Source: an uncultured Selenomonas sp.
GTDB lineage: Bacteria; Bacillota; Negativicutes; Selenomonadales; Selenomonadaceae
Direction of reading: 5' to 3'
Assembly (NCBI GenBank): GCA_905372355.1
Contig: CAJPOT010000004.1
Location: forward strand, 1-64,000
DNA length: 64,000 nucleotides
Positions 34,253 through 42,685 of the stretch are shown here, one piece after another. A program made the position numbers and the translations under genes. Numbering within the stretch: position 1 is the first letter of the stretch; every line of letters begins with the position of its first letter. Under the pieces are notes generated by a model. That model was given only the letters and a program-made list of their open reading frames with translations, ran no database searches and was not told the DNA's origin.

Positions 34253-34405
34253 TCAGCCGAAGAGAAAGAACGCCACGGCCAGCGCCGCCGCCATGCTCAG
34301 GAAGATGACGAGGACGGCACGCACGGCGTCATAGAAATCGTACGCGCCCTTTTCCGTCGCCAGATACTGCCTGATGGCACGCGCATAGCCGAGGAGGCGC
34401 TTCAT
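34253..34405 (-). CDS. small single-pass membrane protein
   Basis: A 50-residue frame, MKRLLGYARAIRQYLATEKG.. with one hydrophobic helix (about 30-49, VLVIFLSMAAALAVAFFLFG at the end). Its ATG overlaps the proA stop (ATGA), which supports translation. It lies between proA and nadD. No family recognised. Confidence 0.55.
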   Translation of the reverse strand: MKRLLGYARAIRQYLATEKGAYDFYDAVRAVLVIFLSMAAALAVAFFLFG

Positions 34406-35661
34406 TCGCGCACCTGTCCTTCGCCGTAGATCAGATACTTCATCGAAGTCAGCTCCAGAAGTCCCATGGGGCCGCGCGCGTGCAGCTTCTGCGTGCTGAT
34501 GCCGATCTCCGCACCGAAGCCGAACTCGCCGCCGTCTGTGAAGCGCGTCGAAGCGTTGACGTAGACCGCCGCCGCATCGACTTCCGCCTGAAAGCGATGC
34601 GCATGTTTGACGTCATTCGTGACGATCGTCTCCGAATGACCCGTATTGTAGCGGTTGATGTGTACGATGGCTTCTTCTAGATCACGCACGACCTTGACGG
34701 AGAGGATGAGATCGCCGTACTCCGTCAACCAATCCTCCTCCTGCGCCTCCTTGAGCGAAGTGCAGACGGCACGCGCCTTTTCACAGCCGCGCAGCTCGAC
34801 GCCCGCCGCTTCCATCGCCCGCACGAGACGCGGCAGGAATTCCTCGGCGATGCTTTCGTGCACGAGCAGTGTTTCCATCGCATTGCAGACCGACGGGCGC
34901 GAAACCTTCGCATTCAGAGCGATTTTCTCCGCCATGGCAAGGTCGGCGCTCTCGTCGACGAAAGTGTGGCAGACGCCGCTGCCCGTCTCAATGACAGGCA
35001 CCGTGCTTCCCTGCACGACGGCGCGGATGAGACCCGCCCCGCCGCGCGGAATCACGACATCCAAGAGGCCGTCGAGGTGCAGCATCGCCTCGACGCCCTG
35101 CCGGTCGGCCGAGTCGATGAAGCCGATCGCGCCCGCAGGCACTCCCGCCTCCTGCGCCGCCTGCGCGAGAAGCGATGCAATCGCCGTATTCGAACGGATC
35201 GCGTCTGCGCCGCCGCGCAGCAGCACGGCGTTGCCCGATTTCAGGCAAAGCCCCGCCGCATCCGACGTCACATTGGGACGCGCCTCGTAGATGATGCCGA
35301 CGACGCCGAGCGGCACGCGCACGCGACGGATTTCAAGCCCGTTGGGGCGCACCGTCGAGAAGTCGCCGCGCCCGATGGGATCGGCAAGAGCCGCCGTCTC
35401 GCGCAGTCCCTGCGCCATCGCGTGAATACGGCTCTCATCAAGCATAAGGCGGTCGAGGTAGGAGCGCTTGATCGCCTTCTTCATGCGCGCCTCTTCGAGA
35501 TCTTCGGCGTTCGCATCCAAGATGAGACGCACCCGCTTTTCGAGCATATCCGCCATGGCATGAAGCGCCCTATTCTTGTCCTCAGGCTTCATGACTGCCA
35601 GAAGTCTCGACGCCTCCTTCGCCGCCTGTGCCTTTTCCTTGACCAACGCCTCAATGTCCAT
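34402..35661 (-). CDS. proA: gamma-glutamyl phosphate reductase
   Basis: Second step of proline synthesis: reduces glutamyl-5-phosphate with NADPH. 419 residues, aldehyde-dehydrogenase fold; catalytic Cys in KVSRPSVCNAMETLLVH, and YEARPNVTSDAA and VNASTRFTDGGEFGFGAEIG are typical. Downstream of proB in the same direction, with an intergenic hairpin. Confidence 0.97.
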   Translation of the reverse strand: MDIEALVKEKAQAAKEASRLLAVMKPEDKNRALHAMADMLEKRVRLILDANAEDLEEARMKKAIKRSYLDRLMLDESRIHAMAQGLRETAALADPIGRGDFSTVRPNGLEIRRVRVPLGVVGIIYEARPNVTSDAAGLCLKSGNAVLLRGGADAIRSNTAIASLLAQAAQEAGVPAGAIGFIDSADRQGVEAMLHLDGLLDVVIPRGGAGLIRAVVQGSTVPVIETGSGVCHTFVDESADLAMAEKIALNAKVSRPSVCNAMETLLVHESIAEEFLPRLVRAMEAAGVELRGCEKARAVCTSLKEAQEEDWLTEYGDLILSVKVVRDLEEAIVHINRYNTGHSETIVTNDVKHAHRFQAEVDAAAVYVNASTRFTDGGEFGFGAEIGISTQKLHARGPMGLLELTSMKYLIYGEGQVRE

Positions 35662-35679
35662 GATGAACCCCTCCCCATA

Positions 35680-35709
35680 CTGAAGCCCCGACGCTATGCG
35701 GGGCTTCAG
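35680..35709 (-). other. proB-proA intercistronic hairpin
   Basis: Perfect 10-bp stem CTGAAGCCCC / GGGGCTTCAG with a 10-nt loop, one arm overlapping the proB stop codon. No T run follows; the next bases contain the proA Shine-Dalgarno. It may set mRNA stability or the proB:proA ratio. Confidence 0.5.
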
Positions 35710-36833
35710 ACCATCAGAACCATATTATCGCGATGGATGACCTCCTCGTGGATCTCGCCCTCGATGAGTCCTGCGAAATCGCGGCTCTTGCGCCCTGCAA
35801 TCTTCTCGATCTGCTGCGCACTGTAATTGACGATGCCGCGCGCAATCTCCTGCTGACGCGCTGACAGCACGCGCACCGTCGTACCCGCCGCGAAGCCGCC
35901 CTCGACGGCGCGGATGCCCACTGCCAGAAGGCTTGAGCCATGCGTGCGCATCGCCTCCTCGCAGCCCTCGTCGACGATGACGTCGCCCGCGATGCGCTTG
36001 CCGAAGGCGAGCCAGCTCTTTCTGACTCGAAGATGCGACTCCTTCGCCGGGAATACCGTGCCCACAGACTCACCCGCAAGGACAGCGGAAATCACGTCAT
36101 CCTTCGCACTCGGAGCGATGACAAACGTCGCGCCCGCATTCACGGCGATCTTCGCCGCCTCGATCTTCGTCGCCATGCCGCCCGTGCCGAAGGAAGAGCC
36201 GGCACCGCCCGCCATGCGCTCAATCTCTGGGGTGATCTCCGCGACCTCAGGAATCAATCGTGCTGTCTTGTCTTCCTGCGGATTTGCCGTGTAAAGCCCG
36301 TCAATATCCGAAAGAATGAGCAAGGCGTCGGCGTCGATAAGCGTCGCGACCGTCGCCGACAGCGTGTCATTGTCGCCGATCTTGATCTCGTCGACGGCGA
36401 CGACATCGTTCTCGTTGATGACGGGCACGGCGCCCATGGCAAGAAGCTCCAGGAGCGCGTTGCGCGAATTGGCGTACTGGTGGTGACGCGCGGCATTCTC
36501 CTTCGTCAGGAGCACCTGCGCCGCCGTCTGTCCGTAGTCGGCAAAAAACTTTTTATAAAGCGTCATGAGGCTCGACTGCCCGATGGCCGCCAAGGCCTGG
36601 CGTGCGGGAATCTCCGCCGGCTTCTTCTGCAGGCCGATGCTGTCCATGCCGATGGCGATGGCGCCCGAGCTCACGAGAACCATCTCGCGCCCCGCGTTCT
36701 TGAGGTCGGCAATCTCGCGCACGAGGCGATCCATGCGCCGAAAGTCAGGCTTTCCCGAAGTGCGCACGAGCGTGCTCGTACCGACCTTGACGACGATGCG
36801 CTTCGCCTCGCGCAGACGTTCGCGTGCATTCAT
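35706..36833 (-). CDS. proB: glutamate 5-kinase
   Basis: First and feedback-inhibited step of proline synthesis. 375 residues: amino acid kinase domain (VVKVGTSTLV, VSSGAIAIGM, NENDVVAVDEIKIGDNDTLSA, DIDGLYTANP) and a C-terminal PUA domain (about 275-370, HGSSLLAVGIRAVEGGFAAG). Full length. Preceded by a repeat copy in the spacer to obg. Confidence 0.97.
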   Translation of the reverse strand: MNARERLREAKRIVVKVGTSTLVRTSGKPDFRRMDRLVREIADLKNAGREMVLVSSGAIAIGMDSIGLQKKPAEIPARQALAAIGQSSLMTLYKKFFADYGQTAAQVLLTKENAARHHQYANSRNALLELLAMGAVPVINENDVVAVDEIKIGDNDTLSATVATLIDADALLILSDIDGLYTANPQEDKTARLIPEVAEITPEIERMAGGAGSSFGTGGMATKIEAAKIAVNAGATFVIAPSAKDDVISAVLAGESVGTVFPAKESHLRVRKSWLAFGKRIAGDVIVDEGCEEAMRTHGSSLLAVGIRAVEGGFAAGTTVRVLSARQQEIARGIVNYSAQQIEKIAGRKSRDFAGLIEGEIHEEVIHRDNMVLMV

Positions 36834-36850
36834 ACATCATGCCTCCCTCG

Positions 36851-36902
36851 AAGAACCGCTGATACGTTCAGCCGCCTGTCTTCACACATTTGCGCTTCCC
36901 TT
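36851..36902. repeat. dispersed repeat family 1, diverged copy
   Basis: CCGCTGATACGTTCAGCC, then CTGTCTTCACACATTTG and GCGCTTCCCTT follow the pattern of the 70-bp element at 44921-44990 with point changes and a shorter right half. It fills most of the obg-proB spacer. Confidence 0.55.
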
Positions 36903-36909
36903 TTTACCG

Positions 36910-38199
36910 CTACTCGCGGTACTCGAACTCCATATCGCCGATATGAACCGTCATGCCTTCCTTGATGCCGCGCTCCTTCAAGAGCGCGTCGATCTTCTTC
37001 ATGCGCCATATATACTGGAAGCGGCGCACCGCCTCGTCGTTGCCGAAGTTCGTCATGGCGACGAGTTTTTCCAACGCCTTGTTCGAGACGATGAAATCGG
37101 CGCGGTCGTTGCGCGTGATCGTCACGGCGTCCTCCTCTGCCGTTTCAAAGGACGCATCGTAGACGCGCACCTCTTCCGCCTTCTCCTGCGGCTCTTCCTT
37201 CAAGGTTTCGAGCGTCTCGCCCACATAGTCGATGAGTTCCTTCAAGCCTTGATGCGCGACCGCTGAAACGGCGAAGATGCGAATGCCCTCCTTCTTTGCG
37301 AGGGCTTCCAGACGAGGCAGATTCTCAGCCGCTTCGGGCAAGTCCATCTTGTTAGCGACGAGGATCTGCGTGCGCGAGGCGATCTTCTCACTGTACTTCT
37401 TGAGCTCCGCATTGATGCGGTAGTAATCCTCGACAGGATCGCGCCCCTCGATGCCGGAAGCATCGACAAGATGCAGGATGAGACGCGTGCGCTCGACATG
37501 GCGCAGGAAGTCGTGCCCGAGGCCCGCACCGTCCGCCGCGCCCTCGATGAGTCCCGGGATGTCCGCAATGACGAAATTCTTCTCGTAGTCCGTCTGCACA
37601 ACGCCGAGCACGGGCACGAGCGTCGTGAAGTGGTAAGCGGCAACCTCGGGACGCGCCGCCGAAACCGCCGTGATGAGGCTCGACTTGCCGACGCTCGGAT
37701 AGCCGACGAGTCCGACATCGGCGAGCAGCTTGAGCTCCAACAGAAGCTCCTTGCTCTCTCCCGGTTCGCCAAGCTCCGCAAACGTTGGCGCACGGTTCGC
37801 CGGATTGGAGAAGCGTGCATTGCCGCGCCCGCCACGCCCCGCCTTCGCAATGACGGCCTCTTGACCGACCTCCGTGAGATCGGCGAGCACCGCGCCCGTC
37901 GCCGCATCCTTGACGAGCGTTCCCGGCGGCACCTTGATGTAGCACGGTTCGGCGTTCGCGCCCGTCATATTCTTGATGTCCCCGTTGCCGCCGTCCTTGC
38001 CCTTGAACTTCCGATGATAGCGGAAATCGAGCAAGGTGTTCATATTGCGGTCGACGACGAAGACGATATCCGCACCGCGGCCGCCGTCACCGCCCGAAGG
38101 ACCGCCCTTGGGAATGAACTTCTCGCGGCGGAACGCCGACTTTCCCTTGCCGCCGTCCCCTGCCTTCACGCTGATCTTCGCGCGATCGATAAACTGCAT
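36910..38199 (-). CDS. obgE: Obg GTPase
   Basis: Essential GTPase in 50S assembly and stress control. 429 residues: glycine-rich Obg fold (1-158, KAGDGGKGKSAFRREKF..GGPSGGDGGRGADI), G domain with GYPSVGKSSL, DIPGLIEGA and NKMD, and a C-terminal OCT domain (about 345-429). Normal architecture. Lies downstream of rpmA after a terminator, so it probably has its own promoter or readthrough. Confidence 0.97.
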   Translation of the reverse strand: MQFIDRAKISVKAGDGGKGKSAFRREKFIPKGGPSGGDGGRGADIVFVVDRNMNTLLDFRYHRKFKGKDGGNGDIKNMTGANAEPCYIKVPPGTLVKDAATGAVLADLTEVGQEAVIAKAGRGGRGNARFSNPANRAPTFAELGEPGESKELLLELKLLADVGLVGYPSVGKSSLITAVSAARPEVAAYHFTTLVPVLGVVQTDYEKNFVIADIPGLIEGAADGAGLGHDFLRHVERTRLILHLVDASGIEGRDPVEDYYRINAELKKYSEKIASRTQILVANKMDLPEAAENLPRLEALAKKEGIRIFAVSAVAHQGLKELIDYVGETLETLKEEPQEKAEEVRVYDASFETAEEDAVTITRNDRADFIVSNKALEKLVAMTNFGNDEAVRRFQYIWRMKKIDALLKERGIKEGMTVHIGDMEFEYRE

Positions 38200-38319
38200 C
38201 GCTGCCTCCTTTCAAGAATGCCCTCGACGTCGTCCCTGCGCCCTTGATGCACATGCCTCAGCGCCGCAAAACCTGCGGCGCTGGAGCATGAGCGCCAAGC
38301 GCCCCGATCCTCAGATAGA

Positions 38320-38352
38320 AAAAGATACCTGCGTCGCAAAAGGCGCAGGTAC
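38320..38352 (-). terminator. terminator of rplU-prp-rpmA
   Basis: On the minus strand stem ACCTGCGCC / CGACGCAGGT around a TTTTG loop, followed by ATCTTTTTC. It lies about 60 bp after the rpmA stop, past a repeat copy. A second hairpin without T run (GCGCCGCA / TGCGGCGC) follows at 38260-38282. Confidence 0.75.
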
Positions 38353-38372
38353 TCTTTCTTGCAACATATTTA

Positions 38373-38403
38373 AGGAAGCGCCAATAAACTCAGCACCTCC
38401 TTA
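38373..38403. repeat. short copy of dispersed repeat family 1
   Basis: GGAAGCGCCAATAAACTCAGC followed by ACCTCCTTA: the left end of the 70-bp element joined to a short right end, with the middle missing. It sits between the rpmA stop and terminator. Confidence 0.5.
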
Positions 38404-38407
38404 AGCC

Positions 38408-38689
38408 TTAAGCCGTCGGATAAACGCTGACCTGGCGGTTGTAGCGACCCTTGCGCTCAAAAGCGACCTTGCCCGCCACCTTGGCGAAAAGCGTATCGTC
38501 CTTGCCGATGCCCACGTTGTGACCCGGATGGAAATGCGTGCCGCGCTGACGCACGAGAATGCTGCCCGCCGTCACCACCGTGCCCGCGTGCTCCTTTACG
38601 CCGAGGCGCTTGGACTCGCTGTCACGGCCGTTGCGCGTGCTGCTCACGCCCTTCTTATGCGCGAAAAGCTGCAAATCAAACTTAAACAT
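38408..38689 (-). CDS. rpmA: 50S ribosomal protein L27 with cleavable N-terminus
   Basis: A 93-residue L27. The body ([21 protein letters not shown]..) is normal; in front lies MFKFDLQLF, the Firmicutes-type extension that the protease Prp removes at the F-A bond so that the mature N-terminus can reach the peptidyl transferase centre. The prp gene is directly upstream. The longer frame upstream overlaps prp and has no meaning. Confidence 0.96.
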   Translation of the reverse strand: MFKFDLQLFAHKKGVSSTRNGRDSESKRLGVKEHAGTVVTAGSILVRQRGTHFHPGHNVGIGKDDTLFAKVAGKVAFERKGRYNRQVSVYPTA

Positions 38690-38694
38690 GGATC

Positions 38695-39006
38695 TCACCT
38701 CTCTTTGTATGAAATCTTTACGGCGTCGGGCTCGATCTTTTCGATCTCCTCCAACCCCAACCGCATTGTTTCCAACACAGCTTCGGTGAAATCGTCGGGC
38801 GCTTCCTTGAGCTTCAGGAAAAAGTCCCCGCTCGCGACACGATAGCTTACCTCGCGATGCAGATGCTTTCCTATGCCGAGAAGAGCTGTCTGCACGATGG
38901 AGGAAACTCCCGCACAGACGATGTCGGCGCCATATTCGCCGTTGTGCCCCTTGACCCGGCAGCCCGATATTTTCCCGTCTTGACGCTCGATCTCGATCTC
39001 GATCAT
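38695..39006 (-). CDS. prp: ribosomal-processing cysteine protease Prp
   Basis: A 103-residue cysteine protease that trims the L27 N-terminus. The catalytic pair is seen as His in [11 protein letters not shown] and Cys in [14 protein letters not shown]. The ATG overlaps the rplU stop by one base (TGATG), and rpmA follows after 5 bp. The order rplU-prp-rpmA is the standard Firmicutes arrangement. Confidence 0.95.
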   Translation of the reverse strand: MIEIEIERQDGKISGCRVKGHNGEYGADIVCAGVSSIVQTALLGIGKHLHREVSYRVASGDFFLKLKEAPDDFTEAVLETMRLGLEEIEKIEPDAVKISYKER

Positions 39007-39317
39007 CAAGCTTCAATCTTTTCGATAACGACCTTCGTGAAAGGCTGACGATGACCCTGACGACGACGGTAGTTCGACTTCGCTTTGTACTTGAAGACGA
39101 GAATCTTCTTGTCCTTGCCCTGCGCCTGAACCTTGCCCGTCACCTTCGCGCCCTCGACGAGCGGACGGCCAACCTTGACGGTATCGCCGTCAACAACCGT
39201 CAGAACCTCATCGAACGTCACGCCCTCGCCCTCTTCAGCGCTGAGCTTCTCGATGCGGATGACATCACCCTCGGCAACGCGGTACTGCTTGCCTCCGGTC
39301 TTGATAATAGCGTACAT
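39006..39317 (-). CDS. rplU: 50S ribosomal protein L21
   Basis: 23S rRNA-binding protein of 103 residues: [18 protein letters not shown] at the start, and [16 protein letters not shown] at the end. First gene of the rplU-prp-rpmA operon. The roughly 110-nt leader has repeated GGCGAG segments (GCTCGGCGAGG, GTCGGCGAG) that could fold, reminiscent of L21 leaders, though I cannot confirm the match. Confidence 0.97.
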   Translation of the reverse strand: MYAIIKTGGKQYRVAEGDVIRIEKLSAEEGEGVTFDEVLTVVDGDTVKVGRPLVEGAKVTGKVQAQGKDKKILVFKYKAKSNYRRRQGHRQPFTKVVIEKIEA

Positions 39318-39428
39318 GAAAACACCTCCCTGCGTGTTACTCGCCGACTACGGTACGGCAAAGCCGTTTCAAAACCTCGCCGAGCGGTTGAAAAATGTTA
39401 CGCGAAAGACGCACACATTTACCGTAAA

Positions 39429-39457
39429 ATAATATCATAGGAGACGGGAAAAGTCAA
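39429..39457 (-). promoter_or_regulatory. rplU operon promoter
   Basis: On the minus strand TTGACT (39452-39457), 17 bp, TATTAT (39429-39434), about 110 bp upstream of rplU. Confidence 0.7.
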
Positions 39458-39510
39458 ACGCTTTAGATGACCAGACCCTAGGGAGATTCATCGGGAAATT
39501 TACAACAAGG

Positions 39511-39553
39511 AAAAAGATGCCGCCTGCTGCAAAAACATGCAGCAAACGACACC
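39511..39553 (-). terminator. terminator after the 441-residue gene
   Basis: On the minus strand a stem GTGTCGTTTGCTGC / GCAGCAGGCGGCAT (with mismatches), T-rich loop, then CTTTTTCC. It lies 16 bp after the stop. Confidence 0.7.
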
Positions 39554-39568
39554 TTGCAACGATGAACT

Positions 39569-40894
39569 TCATCTATACTTCTTATATTTCTGCTCCAATT
39601 CCTGCTGCTTCTTAATCGTGGCAATCTGCGTCTCCAAAGCAGCAATCTGGCTCTTGTACTCCGCCTCGGTCTTCGTATTTCCTCCGCTGATAACATTTCC
39701 GGTCTTAGCTGCAGCAAGCTTGCGACGCAGCCTTTGAATGCGATCACGAAGGATATCGATCTGTGCATCAAAATAACTTCTGCCGCTCCGTTCATTGGCT
39801 CCCGTCAGATACGGAACTTCCGCATCACTCTTATCGAACAGCTCGTCAGCAAATTCACTCAGTCTGCGATCCTTTATCCAATGGAGACTATTCTCCCAGA
39901 AGAAGTCCTTCACTGAACGATGATTCTCATACGTATCGGTCAAACCGCGATCATAGCGGAATTCATTCCAAAAATCAAGCGCTGTCTTTCCCTCTTCTAA
40001 AGAGTCATACCCCCCTTTGCTCGCGCTTACACTCGGCGGTTGACCCACTGTGTTGTAAAGCCATCTTCTATGCTCTACAGAATCAATCAGCCCTCCTTTT
40101 GTGCCGCGCATCATCACCTGCCAATCGGCTTCCAACTGCTTATCTCCTGTTTGCAAGACAGCTTCATGAAGTTCATCAAACGTTGCATACTTCCCACGGA
40201 CGGCATCTTCCCAGATATCGATATGCTCCTGATGCTTCGCCATAAACTGAAACGTGGTATTTCCCATTTTACAAAGCTTATCGCCAAAATAGCGATAAAT
40301 TGCCAGACTACCATTGCCACCACGCGTTGTAACCGTGACGCCCGTATCCCGGCGCATCTTGTCGGCAAACTCAAACATATCCTCATCGTAGACATCGAAT
40401 TTCCGATAGGTTTTCTCCCAACGATACGCCTCTGCCGCCGCCATCAACTCGTCGACATCCTTCTGGCTTTTCGTTCCCCCCTGCCCCATCATCTTGCTGT
40501 AGGCGCTCGAAAGCTGAAAATCGTCCCAAAATTCCCGTGCATAGGAAAGATTCTTCGCATACTCATCATGTCCAGCGTAGTGGGCAAACGAACGATGACA
40601 AATATACGATTCATCGAGAATATAGTCATCCGCCAAAGCAGTGCGATAATACGTCTGTTGTGCCTGCCCATAGACATGATTAGCGACAGCAAGAGCATCA
40701 TCAAATGTATCGTAGAGCTTGTCCCAACCAAGCTCTACCGTGCAGGCAGGAGTTTTCTGATGCGTTGAACGCACGCTGGCGCGCAGGCGCGGATCGTCCG
40801 CGACCCAGTATGAGGTTTTTCCCGTCTGCATATTACAAGACCAGCGAACTCGTGTATATGCCTGTTTCCATGCCCCCACATCAAAGCAAGTCAT
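39569..40894 (-). CDS. hypothetical protein, 441 residues
   Basis: I do not recognise this protein. It has no signal peptide or membrane helix, is rich in Trp, Tyr, Asp and Lys, and contains recurring aromatic helical stretches (AREFWDDFQL, RWEKTYRKFD, LDFWNEFRYD, KDFFWENSLHW) that hint at internal repeats. The C-terminus (about 375-441) is a coiled coil (DILRDRIQRLRRKLAAAK and EAEYKSQIAALETQIATI). ATG at 40894 has GGGAGGG 7 bp upstream. It is a single-gene unit with its own terminator, and by eye more A+T-rich than its neighbours. It could be a surface-unrelated structural or effector protein, but I assign no function. Confidence 0.7.
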   Translation of the reverse strand: MTCFDVGAWKQAYTRVRWSCNMQTGKTSYWVADDPRLRASVRSTHQKTPACTVELGWDKLYDTFDDALAVANHVYGQAQQTYYRTALADDYILDESYICHRSFAHYAGHDEYAKNLSYAREFWDDFQLSSAYSKMMGQGGTKSQKDVDELMAAAEAYRWEKTYRKFDVYDEDMFEFADKMRRDTGVTVTTRGGNGSLAIYRYFGDKLCKMGNTTFQFMAKHQEHIDIWEDAVRGKYATFDELHEAVLQTGDKQLEADWQVMMRGTKGGLIDSVEHRRWLYNTVGQPPSVSASKGGYDSLEEGKTALDFWNEFRYDRGLTDTYENHRSVKDFFWENSLHWIKDRRLSEFADELFDKSDAEVPYLTGANERSGRSYFDAQIDILRDRIQRLRRKLAAAKTGNVISGGNTKTEAEYKSQIAALETQIATIKKQQELEQKYKKYR

Positions 40895-40998
40895 GTCAAT
40901 TCCCTCCCTGGCAAACGAACCCTTTCGTCTTTTTTATCGAATAATCTCTTTTTTTCTTAAACACACCTATTATTATAAGCCGAGAAACGGAAAATACT

Positions 40999-41069
40999 GG
41001 AAGGCGCTGACAAGTTCAGCACCCATCTTCGCACATCCGCGCTGTCCTCTCGTCGTCAACAGCTCCTTG
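40999..41069. repeat. dispersed repeat family 1, full-size diverged copy
   Basis: Shares 17 consecutive bases, ACCCATCTTCGCACATC (41021-41037), with the element at 44921-44990 (44944-44960), preceded in both by CTGA..A.TTCAGC. The right half is diverged but ends in CAACAGCTCCTT, comparable to CAGCGCTTCCTT. Confidence 0.7.
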
Positions 41070-41105
41070 ATATAGCCCCTCGTCCGCAATGCAGCGCACC
41101 ACGTT

Positions 41106-41137
41106 AAAAGCCCTTCCGCCGAAACGGAAGGGCTTTT
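41106..41137 (-). terminator. terminator of guaB
   Basis: Perfect stem AAAAGCCCTTCCG / CGGAAGGGCTTTT with a 6-nt loop, 22 bp after the guaB stop. Confidence 0.9.
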
Positions 41138-41158
41138 GCTATGCAGTTGATCGAAACA

Positions 41159-42661
41159 TCAGTCGCGTCCAAACTTGTCCTTCAAGATGACGTCGTGCGA
41201 GCCGCCCTCGACGATGCTCGTCGAGGAGACGAGCGTGATCTTCGCCTTGTCGCGCAGCTCACTGAGGTTGAGCGCACCGCAGTTGCACATCGTCGAGCGG
41301 ATCTTGCTCAGCGAGATGTGGATGTTGTCGCGCAGGGAACCAGCATAGGGAACGTAGGAGTCGACGCCCTCCTCAAACGACAGCTTGCGGTCGCCGCCGA
41401 GGTCGTAGCGCTGCCAGTTGCGCGCGCGGTTCGAGCCTTCACCCCAATATTCCTTGTAGTAGGTGCCGTTGACCTTGACCTTGTCCGTCGGGCTCTCGTC
41501 GAAGCGCGAGAAGTAGCGGCCGAGCATCATGAAGTCCGCGCCCATCGCCAAGGCGAGCGTCATGTGATAGTCGTGCACGATGCCGCCGTCCGAGCAAACG
41601 GGGATGTAGACGCCCGTCTCCTTGAAATACTCGTCACGCGCGCGGCAGACGTCGATGACCGCCGTAGCCTGACCGCGGCCGATTCCTTTCGTCTCGCGCG
41701 TGATGCAGATCGAGCCGCCGCCGATGCCGACCTTGACGAAGTCTGCGCCCGCATCCGCGAGGAAGCGGAAGCCTTCGCCGTCAACGACATTGCCCGCACC
41801 GACCTTGACATCCTCGCCGAATTCCTTGTGGATGTACTCAAGCGTCTTCTTCTGCCACTCCGAATATCCCTCGGAAGAGTCGATGCAAAGGACGTCCGCA
41901 CCCGCCTCAAGGAGCGCCGGCACGCGCTCGGCGTAGTCGCGCGTGTTGATGCCCGCGCCGACGATATAGCGCTTGCGCTCGTCGATCAGCTCAAGCTCAT
42001 TCTCCTTATTGTCCGTGTAGTCCTTGCGGAACACCATGTAGCGCAGGCGCTGGTTCTCGTCAATGAGCGGCAGCATGTTGAGCTTGTGCTCCCAGATGAG
42101 ATCGTTCGCCTGCGGCAGCGTGAGATTGGCATCTGCGTAAATGAGGCGTTCGAACGGCGTCATGAAGTCCTTGACGGGCGTGTCGAAGCTCATGCGCGTC
42201 ACGCGGTAGTCGCGGCTCGTGACGATGCCGACGAGCTTGCCGTTCGGCGTGCCGTCCTCCGTGACCGCCATCGTCGAATGTCCCGTCGCGTCCTTGAGCG
42301 CCAAGACCTCGCCGAGCGTCGTCGTCGGCTTGATGTTCGAATCGCTGCTCACGAAGCCCGACTTATAGTTCTTGACGCGAGAGATCATCGCCGCTTCCTG
42401 CTCGGGCGTCTGCGAACCGTAGATGAAGGACACGCCGCCCTCGCGCGCCAAAGCGATCGCCATCGTGTCGTTCGATACCGCCTGCATGATCGCCGAGGTC
42501 ATCGGAATGTTCATCTTGATCTTCGGCTCTTCTCCGCGACGGAACTTCACGAGCGGCGTCTGAAGCGAGACATTCGCCGGAACGCACTGCTCCGAGGAGT
42601 ACCCGGGCACGAGCAAGTATTCACCAAAGGTATGCGACGGCTCTGTGAAATAATATGCCAT
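41159..42661 (-). CDS. guaB: IMP dehydrogenase
   Basis: Oxidises IMP to XMP with NAD+, the committed step to GMP. 500 residues: TIM-barrel catalytic domain with [39 protein letters not shown] (active-site Cys) and the flap [11 protein letters not shown], interrupted by a CBS pair (about 95-215, [10 protein letters not shown]). The flap and Cys-loop wording differ from E. coli GuaB, indicating the second bacterial GuaB subtype. Follows glmS by 24 bp, so it is likely cotranscribed. Confidence 0.93.
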   Translation of the reverse strand: MAYYFTEPSHTFGEYLLVPGYSSEQCVPANVSLQTPLVKFRRGEEPKIKMNIPMTSAIMQAVSNDTMAIALAREGGVSFIYGSQTPEQEAAMISRVKNYKSGFVSSDSNIKPTTTLGEVLALKDATGHSTMAVTEDGTPNGKLVGIVTSRDYRVTRMSFDTPVKDFMTPFERLIYADANLTLPQANDLIWEHKLNMLPLIDENQRLRYMVFRKDYTDNKENELELIDERKRYIVGAGINTRDYAERVPALLEAGADVLCIDSSEGYSEWQKKTLEYIHKEFGEDVKVGAGNVVDGEGFRFLADAGADFVKVGIGGGSICITRETKGIGRGQATAVIDVCRARDEYFKETGVYIPVCSDGGIVHDYHMTLALAMGADFMMLGRYFSRFDESPTDKVKVNGTYYKEYWGEGSNRARNWQRYDLGGDRKLSFEEGVDSYVPYAGSLRDNIHISLSKIRSTMCNCGALNLSELRDKAKITLVSSTSIVEGGSHDVILKDKFGRD

Positions 42662-42685
42662 TTTAACCCCTCATTTCTTCTAGCA

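Noticed and set aside
38259..38284. GC-rich hairpin downstream of the rpmA terminator as a second terminator
   Set aside because: No T run on either strand; the T-tailed hairpin at 38320-38352 is the better candidate.
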